From assembly GCF_900109685.1 (NCBI RefSeq), contig NZ_FOBB01000004.1:344117-408116 (forward strand): a DNA stretch of 64,000 bases. The letters are read 5' to 3'. Each line of letters begins with the position of its first letter. Positions within the stretch are counted from its first letter, which is position 1. The position numbers and the translations under genes were made by a program. Positions 43,066 through 51,090 of the stretch are shown here, one piece after another. The notes beneath the pieces were generated by a model. That model did no database searches and was not told the DNA's origin. It saw only the letters and a program-made list of their open reading frames with translations. This DNA comes from Chitinophaga rupis (lineage in GTDB: Bacteria > Bacteroidota > Bacteroidia > Chitinophagales > Chitinophagaceae).

Positions 43066-43275
43066 TCATCTCGTATGGCAAGGCGTACAACATACAATAC
43101 AGCCATTCGCCGTAGAATAACGTCTTTTTGCTACGCGAACAGCTTCCTGGCATGAGTCAAATTCTCCCAGGTCAGTTTTACTACGCATAAGATGATAAAA
43201 TCTGCAGCTTGTAACGTGCACCTCATGATCGCCATTGGATTGGGGATGGTCGTTTACATAATACTGTTGTTTCAT
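43066..43275 (-). CDS. Small Cys/His protein (family of unknown function)
   Basis: 69 residues, soluble. The sequence HEVHVTSCRFYHLMRSKTDLG, then SCQEAVRVAKRRY and GCIVCCTPCHTR, matches a recurrent small Bacteroidota/Proteobacteria family with the form HxVHxxxC...LG.F..C..A...A...Y...NGC..C...CH. It could bind a metal ion. It is the first gene of the island and sits 21 bp after a good -7 promoter box. Its role is unknown. Confidence 0.72.
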   Translation of the reverse strand: MKQQYYVNDHPQSNGDHEVHVTSCRFYHLMRSKTDLGEFDSCQEAVRVAKRRYSTANGCIVCCTPCHTR

Positions 43276-43295
43276 AGTGATGTTTTTTTATGAAC

Positions 43296-43303
43296 CAAAA
43301 GTA
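43296..43303 (-). promoter_or_regulatory. Candidate -7 promoter box of the HNH/DUF4407 island
   Basis: CAAAAGTA on the plus strand reads TACTTTTG on the minus strand, a perfect TAnnTTTG, 21 bp upstream of the first island gene. I found no well-placed TTG at -33. The region just beyond is rich in A and T tracts. Confidence 0.5.
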
Positions 43304-43375
43304 TATTTCAAAAAAGTACTTTTTTTACGGGAAACCGTAATGGGTGGTTTGTAGCGGGATTTTTTCTGAAGATGT

Positions 43376-44041
43376 TTATATCGCGCCCAGATCCTTGCAA
43401 TAAGCTACCAGCTGTTCATTCTTGGAAAAACCAAGCGCCTCTTTCATTTGGTTGAGCCTTTTCTCTATGCTGCTTAAGCCGGATGGCTTTATTCCGTTCT
43501 GTTGAAGGTGGTCAGGTATGTCTTTCTGCAGCATTCCCTGTGCAAGCAATGTAATAATCCTGATATCAAATTCCGAAAAGGCGTAAACATTCCTCTTCTC
43601 GATCAGCTGCCTGATATGCCGGGGAAAATAACGGCGATGCTTGGCTATTTCGTTGATCGCTTCTTTAAGCTCTCTGGCGTCATTCCTGGCTTTACGTACA
43701 AAACCATCGATATCAAGCTGGCTGTAGAGCAGGTCAATGGTAGCGGGTCTATTTTCCGCCGAAAAAACGAGGATCTTCAGATCGGGCTGTATTTTCCTGG
43801 CGGCAGCAATCAGCTCCATTCCTCCGGAGAGGGTCTGTTTGCAAGCATCCGGCTCGAAATACAGATCGGTAATAAGCAGATCGAATGAGCTGCCGGCCTT
43901 AAGCGCTATCGCTACCTTGTTCAGGGCGTCATCGCAATAATAAGCATGCGCTGTATCGGCGATGGCCAGGTCTTCCAGCGTTTTCTGCAAGGAAATATTA
44001 GCACTTTCGTGATCTTCGGCTATCAATACCTTTGTAATCAT
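43376..44041 (-). CDS. Response regulator with receiver and helix-turn-helix output
   Basis: 221 residues. The receiver (about 1-125) has IAEDHE, phospho-Asp 59 (LLITDLYFEPD) and FVRKA. The C-terminal output (about 150-221; FSEFDIRIITLLAQGMLQKDIP, SSIEKRLNQMKEALG) resembles a NarL/LuxR-type helix-turn-helix in its loose form. The receiver loop after Asp 59 is long. The start codon overlaps the TPR kinase stop by 4 bp (ATGA), so the two genes are translationally coupled and form a cognate pair. Its targets are unknown. Confidence 0.87.
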   Translation of the reverse strand: MITKVLIAEDHESANISLQKTLEDLAIADTAHAYYCDDALNKVAIALKAGSSFDLLITDLYFEPDACKQTLSGGMELIAAARKIQPDLKILVFSAENRPATIDLLYSQLDIDGFVRKARNDARELKEAINEIAKHRRYFPRHIRQLIEKRNVYAFSEFDIRIITLLAQGMLQKDIPDHLQQNGIKPSGLSSIEKRLNQMKEALGFSKNEQLVAYCKDLGAI

Positions 44042-45714
44042 GATGGTTGAGCTATTGGGAAGGAAATGTGCATCTTTAATCCCTTATCGGGATGTTCAAA
44101 TTTATACTGGCCGCCAATTCTTTTAATACGGTTTTCCGTATTCCTCAGTCCATTTCCATACTTAAATTGCGGTGGAAGACCAATGCCATCGTCGGTGTAG
44201 TGTATATGGAGCTGGTTGTTTTGACGTTCGAACTTTATCACTACTGAATGTCCCTGGCTGTGCTTTTTCATGTTGATCATCAATTCCTGCAGGATATGTT
44301 CAACTTCAATCTGCACCTGTGCATTGGCATGGTTCCAGAGAGTGGGGCCGTTTCCAAAGATCAGCACCCTGGTATCGTCGGACCCGAAGGAACTCAACAG
44401 ATCTTCAATTCTTTCATGAAAAGGAAGCCTTGAGATCGTGGGCTCCTCGTACGAGATATCACGTGACCGCTCATACAGTATCTCGATCTTATCGACCAAT
44501 GATTCCTTGTCAACAGGTCCTTTATACTCAAGATCTGTCATGATACGGTATAGGCCATTTGCCACCACGTCGTGCACTTTTTGGGAGGTCTTAAGCTGAT
44601 GTTCCTGTATCGCCTGCCGGGATGCTATCTCTATCTGCTGGCGGCGCCGCCGGTACCGCTGAATCATGAAAATCCCGATGGAAATAGAGATCAGGATGAT
44701 CAGCACCAACATGAACCATTGCACAATCAGCTGGTTTTCTTTTTGCGCATTATCCTTTTGCAGCTGAAGATTATCCGCCTTGTTCTTTGCAGCTTCATAC
44801 CGGATTAATGCGAATTGGTTCTTGGCTGCGTTCTTTGCCGTTTGGATACTATCTGTCAGGTATTGGTAACGAATAAAATAAGGTTTCAACAATTTGGGAG
44901 GGCTGAGTGTAATAAGTTTTGCGAGTGCTTCAGCTTCATCATCCGGACTGTTCATCTGCCTGGCGATCCCGTACCTTTTCTCCGCATAATAAAGCGCGGA
45001 ATCAGGCATGGAGCTTGAATAATAATCCGACAGATGCGCGTAGCTGGCATTAAGCCCCCGGCTGTCATTTGAATCCTTACGGATCTGCAATGCGTGTTTA
45101 AGCTCATGTGCGGCAGGATAGCTGGGATCTTTAAGCCACTTTGTTCTCGCATAATTGGAAAGTGCCCGGGCATATTCTTTCTTCTGTTCTTTATTTTTAA
45201 CCAGCAGGGACCTGTATAGATTGATAGCCTGATCATAGTCGCCTTTCTTCTGATAGGTCAGGGCTATACTGTTCAAAGCAATGGCCCTGTCGTCCGGATC
45301 TTTTATATATCTGAGCGCCTTACGATAGTAATCGATGGCTGCTTCATAGTTTTTGAGATTAAGACAGATATTGCCCAGCTCATGATAGTCTGAGCTTAAG
45401 CATTCCTGATCTTTGTTCCTGTGTTCATGAAGGTAAGTGAGGGACTTTAACAAACTTTCCTGGCCTCCATAATGGTCTCCTTCATATGCCTGGATAATGC
45501 CCATATAAGTGTAGGCCATTGCAATTACCAAACTGTCGGTAGCACTTGTTGCGACGAGATTAAAATAATAGAAGGCTGAGTCATTATTGTTGTTGAAGAA
45601 AGATTCTCCTTTTTCCAGGGTTGGTGCAGAAATTGGTTGCAGGGCATTCTGCTTTGACTTGCAGGCCCAAAGACCGGAAAACAGCATTAACAGGATAGCG
45701 TATAGGGGTCGCAC
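44038..45714 (-). CDS. TPR sensor histidine kinase (HisKA_3-like)
   Basis: 558 residues. A lipoprotein-like signal (LLMLFSGLWACKSKQ) is followed by at least six tetratricopeptide repeats in the periplasm (about 30-290; YHELGNICLNLKNYEAAIDYYRKAL, ALNSIALTYQKKGDYDQAINLYRSLL). A membrane helix follows (about 330-352), then a DesK/NarX-type core with an H-box (LKTSQKVHDVVANGLYRI), a weak N-box (ELMINMKKHSQG), DDGIGLP and GNGLRNTENRI. This layout fits Bacteroidota TPR kinases that sense an extracytoplasmic partner by protein contact. Its cognate regulator overlaps downstream, and a tiny exported peptide gene lies 108 bp upstream on the same strand. Confidence 0.9.
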   Translation of the reverse strand: MRPLYAILLMLFSGLWACKSKQNALQPISAPTLEKGESFFNNNNDSAFYYFNLVATSATDSLVIAMAYTYMGIIQAYEGDHYGGQESLLKSLTYLHEHRNKDQECLSSDYHELGNICLNLKNYEAAIDYYRKALRYIKDPDDRAIALNSIALTYQKKGDYDQAINLYRSLLVKNKEQKKEYARALSNYARTKWLKDPSYPAAHELKHALQIRKDSNDSRGLNASYAHLSDYYSSSMPDSALYYAEKRYGIARQMNSPDDEAEALAKLITLSPPKLLKPYFIRYQYLTDSIQTAKNAAKNQFALIRYEAAKNKADNLQLQKDNAQKENQLIVQWFMLVLIILISISIGIFMIQRYRRRRQQIEIASRQAIQEHQLKTSQKVHDVVANGLYRIMTDLEYKGPVDKESLVDKIEILYERSRDISYEEPTISRLPFHERIEDLLSSFGSDDTRVLIFGNGPTLWNHANAQVQIEVEHILQELMINMKKHSQGHSVVIKFERQNNQLHIHYTDDGIGLPPQFKYGNGLRNTENRIKRIGGQYKFEHPDKGLKMHISFPIAQPS

Positions 45715-45786
45715 TGATGGTTATTTCTCTTAAAAGTATCGAATTTTCAAATTTTGACGAAGTATTATTGACCGGTATTAAGAAAG

Positions 45787-45810
45787 TGGGGCAAGAAAGA
45801 TCTTGCCCCA
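45787..45810 (-). terminator. Hairpin after the small peptide gene
   Basis: TGGGGCAAGA / TCTTGCCCCA arms enclose 4 nt. On the minus strand only a short T-rich tail (CTTTCTT) follows, so termination may be partial and allow read-through into the TPR kinase gene. Confidence 0.5.
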
Positions 45811-45822
45811 CGGAAGTTTACA

Positions 45823-45975
45823 TCAAGGGTTCGGTTTCCTTGGAGGGATTGTTCCGGTTTCTCCACCGGTATCATCCAAAGTAGTAACCTGACCACCATT
45901 GTTATGGTTATTGCCATTATTGGAATGGCTGGGGCATAAGAATGCCAGGAAGAAACTTAATATAAGAGAGTACAT
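45823..45975 (-). CDS. Exported 50-residue peptide upstream of the TPR kinase
   Basis: I found this by translating the minus strand from the ATG at 45973-45975; it ends at TGA 45823-45825. The product starts with a hydrophobic signal-like segment (MYSLILSFFLAFLCPSHS), where the Cys could be a lipobox-type residue, and continues as a small Asn/Gly/Thr/Pro-rich tail (NNGNNHNNGG, then GGETGTIPPRKPNP) with no folding core. Such low-complexity exported peptides occur beside TPR kinase genes and might be signals or by-products. It lies 108 bp upstream of the kinase gene on the same strand. It is too short for firm support, so the call rests on its signal-like start and position. Confidence 0.5.
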   Translation of the reverse strand: MYSLILSFFLAFLCPSHSNNGNNHNNGGQVTTLDDTGGETGTIPPRKPNP

Positions 45976-46336
45976 TTTTTTTGATTTTTAAAAGTGAGAA
46001 ATGAAGCTGCCGGTTGCCGGGGCTGCCGGCAGCGGAGTTTTAAGCGAGTGAAGAAGCGCTTCTTACTTTTTTTGGGAAGTGTGGGCGTGGATCACGGAAG
46101 CTGATCGTCGCTTCCCAAGCCGGCTAGCGGCTTCCGCTTTCTTTGCCCGATGTGAATAGGTTCTGTACAGAGAGCCCCTTAGCTATGGAGGCATTACCTG
46201 ATTGCAAAACGAAGATAGAACGGGTTAACAGGCTGATTTACAAACAATTCCAATAATTCCGTGGATTCTAAATATTCCACGTGTAATTCCGGTAATACCG
46301 GCTCTATTCCTATTATTCAGTCTTATAATTTCATTT
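45976..46336. other. Regulatory-looking intergenic region with several inverted repeats
   Basis: No gene is supported here. I see TGCCGG...CCGGCA at about 46009-46032, GTGAAGAAGC / GCTTCTTAC at about 46045-46068, and CGTGGA-ATTCTAAATAT-TCCACG at about 46260-46282. The words AATTCC and GGAAT recur between 46248 and 46310. The region separates the divergent peptide/kinase genes and the gene at 46337, so some of these may be operators. Confidence 0.5.
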
Positions 46337-47326
46337 ATGGCGACACTTTTTATTGACTACGAACGACTGGTTCGGCAAACCTTTGAGCAAAAACAGGCAA
46401 ACAATAAGCTGCCTTACGGTTCGCTGCTCCTGACCCCCGCAAGTTTCAAAGACGCGTGTGTAATGAGGTGCACTCAAGGTATAAGCAGGCGGGATGAAAA
46501 GGTTGTGAGGGCGTTCTGTGGAGACCTGGATGAATCGAAAAGCTGCCTGTCGATCATTCAACGGTACGATACGGATAAGTTCAAACCACTTGTGAACTAT
46601 CTGAATGGGAAGTCCAAAAAGACAGATCCGAAGAATATTGAGCTCCTCGCCTGGTTAATTGACCTTCCCGGCAGGCCCTGGGAAATGGGGAAAAGCTATT
46701 CCGGTGAGCCGAATGCAGATCCGCCGTTAAGTGATACCAATCCGGAAGCAGGCGAGCTGGGAACGATAGAATACCCCACGGGCAATCCGCCTGCAAACGA
46801 GCGTAATACACCGGCCGGAATTATCGGATTTACCGGAATTCCGATCGGGTTACAGAGAGAAAATGAGAAGGAAAGTGTGGAGACTAAAACAGAAGAAGCT
46901 GGGAAACAAGTAAAAAAGGGGAGATCTACGAAAAGGCTCGCGGCCACCGTTGTGTTGTCGCTGGTATTGGCAACAGGTGGCGCGTGGTTGTGGAAGAGTA
47001 TATATACAGGGCCCGACTACAGCGGCGGCTGTATGTATTGGAGTGAAGATCACTACAAGCCTATAGCTTGCGATCAGAAAATACCGAATGTGATGATCAT
47101 AGCGTTGGATACGGTGAAAGTGAAAAACTTCAGGAAAATAACTACACCTGACACTATTACCTACCTGGCTATAGGAAAGGTTTGGTATTCAAAAATTGAT
47201 AACAAATTTGAATTCTATACGTCGGGAGGGGAGCATCCTATTGTCTATGGCCGCCGGCTAAAGCCGATCACTAAATATATAATTGACCTGTACATCCACC
47301 CGGGTACGATCACGAATAGTAACTAA
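46337..47326 (+). CDS. Single-pass membrane protein of unknown function
   Basis: 329 residues. A cytoplasmic N-terminal domain (about 1-120; LFIDYERLVRQTFEQKQ, GISRRDEKVVRAFCGDL, CLSIIQRYDTDKFKPL, LLAWLIDLPGRPW) is followed by a flexible linker, a single membrane helix (about 199-216, after a basic KKGRSTKR run) and an extracytoplasmic C-terminal domain of about 110 residues with two Cys (GGCMYWSEDHYKPIACDQ). The N-terminal pattern recurs in Chitinophagaceae hypothetical proteins; I do not recognise it. It is divergent from the peptide/TPR kinase genes and may be a membrane-bound regulator linked to them, but that is only inference. Confidence 0.8.
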   Translation: MATLFIDYERLVRQTFEQKQANNKLPYGSLLLTPASFKDACVMRCTQGISRRDEKVVRAFCGDLDESKSCLSIIQRYDTDKFKPLVNYLNGKSKKTDPKNIELLAWLIDLPGRPWEMGKSYSGEPNADPPLSDTNPEAGELGTIEYPTGNPPANERNTPAGIIGFTGIPIGLQRENEKESVETKTEEAGKQVKKGRSTKRLAATVVLSLVLATGGAWLWKSIYTGPDYSGGCMYWSEDHYKPIACDQKIPNVMIIALDTVKVKNFRKITTPDTITYLAIGKVWYSKIDNKFEFYTSGGEHPIVYGRRLKPITKYIIDLYIHPGTITNSN

Positions 47327-47399
47327 ACCTCAGCAGGGGAGATTAATATATACTGGCTATGCCTCTTCTTACGTATCTTGGAATTATTGATACAATTCC

Positions 47400-49673
47400 A
47401 TGCTTTCCGTAATGCGCTATCTAACCATACTAATTCCACTTCTTAGCTTTTTTCCCGGGTATTCCCAGGTACCCAAACACAAGCTGGACTCCCTGGCCCA
47501 TAGCCTGGAAACCTATTCCAACGCTGCACCCCGAACCTCCCTGTATATACGTACCAGTAAGGATATCTATGAATCCATGGAAGATCTTTGGTTCAAGGCC
47601 TATGCAGTAGACGCCAAGCATCAGCTGCTCTCTGCCATTGACCAAACCCTTTACATTCAGCTGGTTCATGAAGAAAAGGACAGTACTGTATGGGAACAAG
47701 CATACCCTCTTGACAAAGGCATTGCCAGCGGGCACATTTACCTGGACAACGCACTACCGGACGGGAATTATTGGTTATGCGCCTATTCCGCCCATTCCCT
47801 GACTGCAGATGCCAATTCATTCCTGGGTGCGCGGAGAATAAGGATTGTGCAGAACGTAGCGGAGCTGCTACGGAAAAAACCGGCCGCGCCCCGCACCGAT
47901 AGCCTGCAAAAGAAAATACAGTTTAGTCTCCTGCCCGAAGGTGGCTTCCTGTTATCAGGCGTAATCAATCGCATCGCTTTTAAGGCAGTAGCTGAAAACG
48001 GCCTGCCCTGCGTGGTTTCCGGAACCCTGTTTGATAGTGATAAGGCCATCGGACATTTTACGAGTACCCATGCGGGCATGGGCAGTTTCCTCCTCTTGCC
48101 GCAATCCGGCAGCACCTATTACGTACGCCTGGATACACCCTTTGCAAACACACCTTACCCATTGCCCGAAATCACAAAGCAGGGAATGAGCTTCCGGCTG
48201 TTGAGCAATAATAAAGACAGCATCAGCTTCCGGATCTATAACCGGGGACTCGAAAAACAGCTTTTCTATTTCAGGTTGCAGACAAGGGGCCTCACCCAAT
48301 TGATGGCCTCCGCAACAGTAAAAGACAGCCTGGATCTCAAACTGCCTTTGCAGGATGTTACAGCCGGTGTAGCTGAAGCAACACTTTTCGACCATCGCCC
48401 GGTACCTGTAGCGGAAAGACTGCTTTATATAAAACCGGATAACCGTTTATCTGTTACGGCTAAACTCTCTCAAAAAAGCTATGGCACAAAAACGAAGATC
48501 CTGCTGCAGATACATACCGCAGATGAGCAAGGCAAACCGGTTATTGCCCAATTAGGGGCAAGCGGGTACGACCGGATCTATCACCGGCCAATGGATCCAA
48601 ACGATATACAAACCCATTACCTGCTATCTACCCAGCTAAAAGGTAACATTTACGATCCCGGGTATTACTTTGATACCACTAAAACAAACCGGGAACAAGC
48701 CCTGGACCTGTTGCTGCTAACCCAGGGCTGGCGGGCCTATTCCTGGACTGAGGAGGAGTTGAAAAAAACGGGAAGCCCCGTATTATCTGACAGTACCTGG
48801 GGCCAGCTTGTTGCGCTCCGTAAGCAAACAAGATCTACCCAACAGGCGGTGATGTTCTTTGATGCAGAGCAGCAACACAGTCAGCTCACAACATTGGATA
48901 GCCGGGGATCGTTCTGGCTATCGCCTGAAAACTTAAAACTATCGGAAAACATTTACATTAAACATTTCGGTGAACAGCAGGATTTTGAATTGAAGGTGTT
49001 TAACCCTTTTGATCCCATTCATAAAATAAAGCCCTGGCAAAAAATAAACTATCCTTTGGAAGGAATGCCGGCAACCGGGCAAGCGAACGGAGAAGATCCT
49101 TTTATACTCACCCGTGGAAGTATTAAGCTGCAAGCCGTGGAAATACAGGGAAAAACAACAGCCGTGTTCCGCGACAAATATATAGGCCATCTGGACAGCC
49201 TGGCCAAATATCAGCAGCTTACTGACAAAGCTCACGGGGGATGGTTAAATTGCCCTGCAGGAGATGGCGATGAGCGGCCCGTTGAAGGGCAGACCTATAT
49301 CGTATGGACCGGCCCTGCCCCACCCACTTCACACCCCTTCTCATTCAACTCCACTAACACTAAACAAATTGTTTATCATTATCCCAAATACACGGAGGAA
49401 GAGCTGTTAAAAATGTTCGGACTGGCCAAAGCAAAAGGCTACTATCCGGAAAAAGAATTTTACCAACCAAATTATGATCAGGAACCCGATCCCCTGCCGG
49501 ATCACCGGAATACCCTGCTGTGGGCCCCCAATATTATAACAGATGAAAACGGGAATGCTACCCTTGAGTTCTTTTCCTCAGATATTAATGCTGCTTTTTA
49601 TGGTATAGTGGAAGGGATTAGCGGGAATGGCCTGGTAGGTAAGTGTGATTTTGATTTTACTGTAACGAGATGA
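47400..49673 (+). CDS. Macroglobulin-like (MG2) surface protein
   Basis: 757 residues with a signal peptide (about 1-22, ending FFPGYSQ). Near the N-terminus, TSLYIRTSKDIYESMEDLWFKAYAVDA matches the MG2/alpha-2-macroglobulin motif found in large Bacteroidota envelope proteins, followed by a second beta-rich region (SVTAKLSQKSYGTKTKILLQI, about 350). It lacks the thioester CxEQ and bait region of true macroglobulins and has no obvious lipid Cys. The C-terminus (NIITDENGNATLEFFSSDINAAFYGIVEGISGNGLVG) resembles the MG-like strands that end this family. It may serve in surface display or TonB-dependent uptake; the exact role is unknown. Spacing to neighbours suggests a single-gene transcript. Confidence 0.8.
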   Translation: MLSVMRYLTILIPLLSFFPGYSQVPKHKLDSLAHSLETYSNAAPRTSLYIRTSKDIYESMEDLWFKAYAVDAKHQLLSAIDQTLYIQLVHEEKDSTVWEQAYPLDKGIASGHIYLDNALPDGNYWLCAYSAHSLTADANSFLGARRIRIVQNVAELLRKKPAAPRTDSLQKKIQFSLLPEGGFLLSGVINRIAFKAVAENGLPCVVSGTLFDSDKAIGHFTSTHAGMGSFLLLPQSGSTYYVRLDTPFANTPYPLPEITKQGMSFRLLSNNKDSISFRIYNRGLEKQLFYFRLQTRGLTQLMASATVKDSLDLKLPLQDVTAGVAEATLFDHRPVPVAERLLYIKPDNRLSVTAKLSQKSYGTKTKILLQIHTADEQGKPVIAQLGASGYDRIYHRPMDPNDIQTHYLLSTQLKGNIYDPGYYFDTTKTNREQALDLLLLTQGWRAYSWTEEELKKTGSPVLSDSTWGQLVALRKQTRSTQQAVMFFDAEQQHSQLTTLDSRGSFWLSPENLKLSENIYIKHFGEQQDFELKVFNPFDPIHKIKPWQKINYPLEGMPATGQANGEDPFILTRGSIKLQAVEIQGKTTAVFRDKYIGHLDSLAKYQQLTDKAHGGWLNCPAGDGDERPVEGQTYIVWTGPAPPTSHPFSFNSTNTKQIVYHYPKYTEEELLKMFGLAKAKGYYPEKEFYQPNYDQEPDPLPDHRNTLLWAPNIITDENGNATLEFFSSDINAAFYGIVEGISGNGLVGKCDFDFTVTR

Positions 49674-49779
49674 GTGCTATTTTTTAGCCATTGAAAATCA
49701 TTTTCTTTTAATACATTTTAACCAACTCAACATTGGCATAATTCTGGCAGTGCGGAGAGAAATTTCTTAACCCAACACT

Positions 49780-50328
49780 ATGAAAAAATTATCTGCTCTT
49801 ATCCTGGCATTGTCTGCCGCTATGCTGGTTTCCTGCGGCGGCAAAGGCGATAACCCAACTCCGGCAAATGACGATGCTGCCTCCTGGAAACTTGGGGATT
49901 ACTCTTATGTAAAAGGCGGCTCCTCACAATCCTCTCAGACCAATGACGGCAAAACGATTACAGCCATTGTTGTTAGTACAACAGGCGATGGCGGCAATTA
50001 CGGTGCATTTTCCGGCAGCGCTGTTACCATTACCTTTTACAGCAACCTGGGAGAAGGCACCTACACGCTGGGCACTACCGAAACAATGGTAAGCAACCCG
50101 GCTTCAAAGATCATGAACATTGATTGTACGATAGGCACCGCAGTAAACACCGGCGCTGTATTGTATGACAGCCCATCAGGCGGCACTGCGGAAGTGACAA
50201 AAGACAGCAACGGGAAATTTCATGTGTCGGTTACCACTCCGGTTACCCTGACTAAGAAGATCAGCACCGGCGGCGGTATACCGGCAGCAAAGGACAGCTA
50301 CCAGTTTACGCTGAAAAATGCGAATTAA
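49780..50328 (+). CDS. Small lipoprotein of unknown function
   Basis: 182 residues with a clear lipoprotein signal (MLVSCGGKGDN; lipid Cys 19). The mature part is Ser/Thr/Gly-rich with beta-strand character (SYVKGGSSQSSQTNDGKTIT, AVTITFYSNLGEGTYTLG, KFHVSVTTPVTLTKK). No enzymatic motif was found. Similar small lipoproteins of this layout are frequent in Chitinophaga and unnamed. It has no close operon partner on either side. Confidence 0.82.
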   Translation: MKKLSALILALSAAMLVSCGGKGDNPTPANDDAASWKLGDYSYVKGGSSQSSQTNDGKTITAIVVSTTGDGGNYGAFSGSAVTITFYSNLGEGTYTLGTTETMVSNPASKIMNIDCTIGTAVNTGAVLYDSPSGGTAEVTKDSNGKFHVSVTTPVTLTKKISTGGGIPAAKDSYQFTLKNAN

Positions 50329-50424
50329 AGAATAAGGAAGAATTGTTAACACTCAGGGAATTCCTGTCTAACACCGGCAACTGTTTCTGCTGCAACTTTG
50401 TGGTGTGAAATTAATTCCATTGCC

Positions 50425-51054
50425 ATGAATTATTCAAAGCTCGCCTTTACCGACGTTATTAAAACGATCCAGAAAAGACTGGGCAGCAGGGATACCTATC
50501 AGCGGGTAGAAAATATGAGCTACGTGGATGGACTAACGCCGATCGAAAAGGAATTCATCAGCCAGATGGACAGCTTCTACCTGGCCTCCTTTGGGGAAAA
50601 TGGCTTTCCGTATATACAGCACCGTGGGGGCCCCAGGGGCTTCATTAAAGTGATTGACGAGGCAACCATTGGTATTGTTGATTTCAGCGGTAACCGTCAG
50701 TACATTTCGGTAGGTAACATCAGCAAAAATGCGAAGGTATCGCTGATCCTCCTATCCTACCCTATGCGGGCAAGATTAAAGATATATGCCGAAGCGGAAA
50801 TTGTGGAGATCAATGAAAACCCGGTTCTTTTTGATCAGCTGAAGCCCGAAGACTATAAGTTCAGGCCGGAGCGGATCATGTTGTTCCACATTAAAGCCTA
50901 TGACTGGAACTGCTCTCAGCACATCACACCAAGATATACCATCGCTGAAATAGAAAGCATCATAGCACCGAAGGATGAATATATCCGGCAGCTGGAACAG
51001 CAGCTTACAGACCTCCGAAAGGAGCTGGAAGACCTGAACAATTTTGAACCCTGA
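50425..51054 (+). CDS. PPOX-fold flavin-binding protein
   Basis: 209 residues from the ATG at 50425, which I prefer over 50398 because the upstream residues (MWCEINSIA) look non-coding. The core LTPIEKEFISQMDSFYLASFGENGFPYIQHRGGPRGFIKVIDEATI and DFSGNRQYISVGNISKNAKVSLILLSY matches the pyridoxamine 5'-phosphate oxidase-like split barrel that binds FMN or F420. A coiled-coil tail (about 175-205; EYIRQLEQQLTDLRKELEDLN) is added. A flavin oxidoreductase or flavin-store role is possible. It is 36 bp upstream of GAPDH on the same strand and probably co-transcribed with it. Confidence 0.85.
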   Translation: MNYSKLAFTDVIKTIQKRLGSRDTYQRVENMSYVDGLTPIEKEFISQMDSFYLASFGENGFPYIQHRGGPRGFIKVIDEATIGIVDFSGNRQYISVGNISKNAKVSLILLSYPMRARLKIYAEAEIVEINENPVLFDQLKPEDYKFRPERIMLFHIKAYDWNCSQHITPRYTIAEIESIIAPKDEYIRQLEQQLTDLRKELEDLNNFEP

Positions 51055-51090
51055 TAAATTAAAAGCAACAGAGACTTAAACTTTATAATC

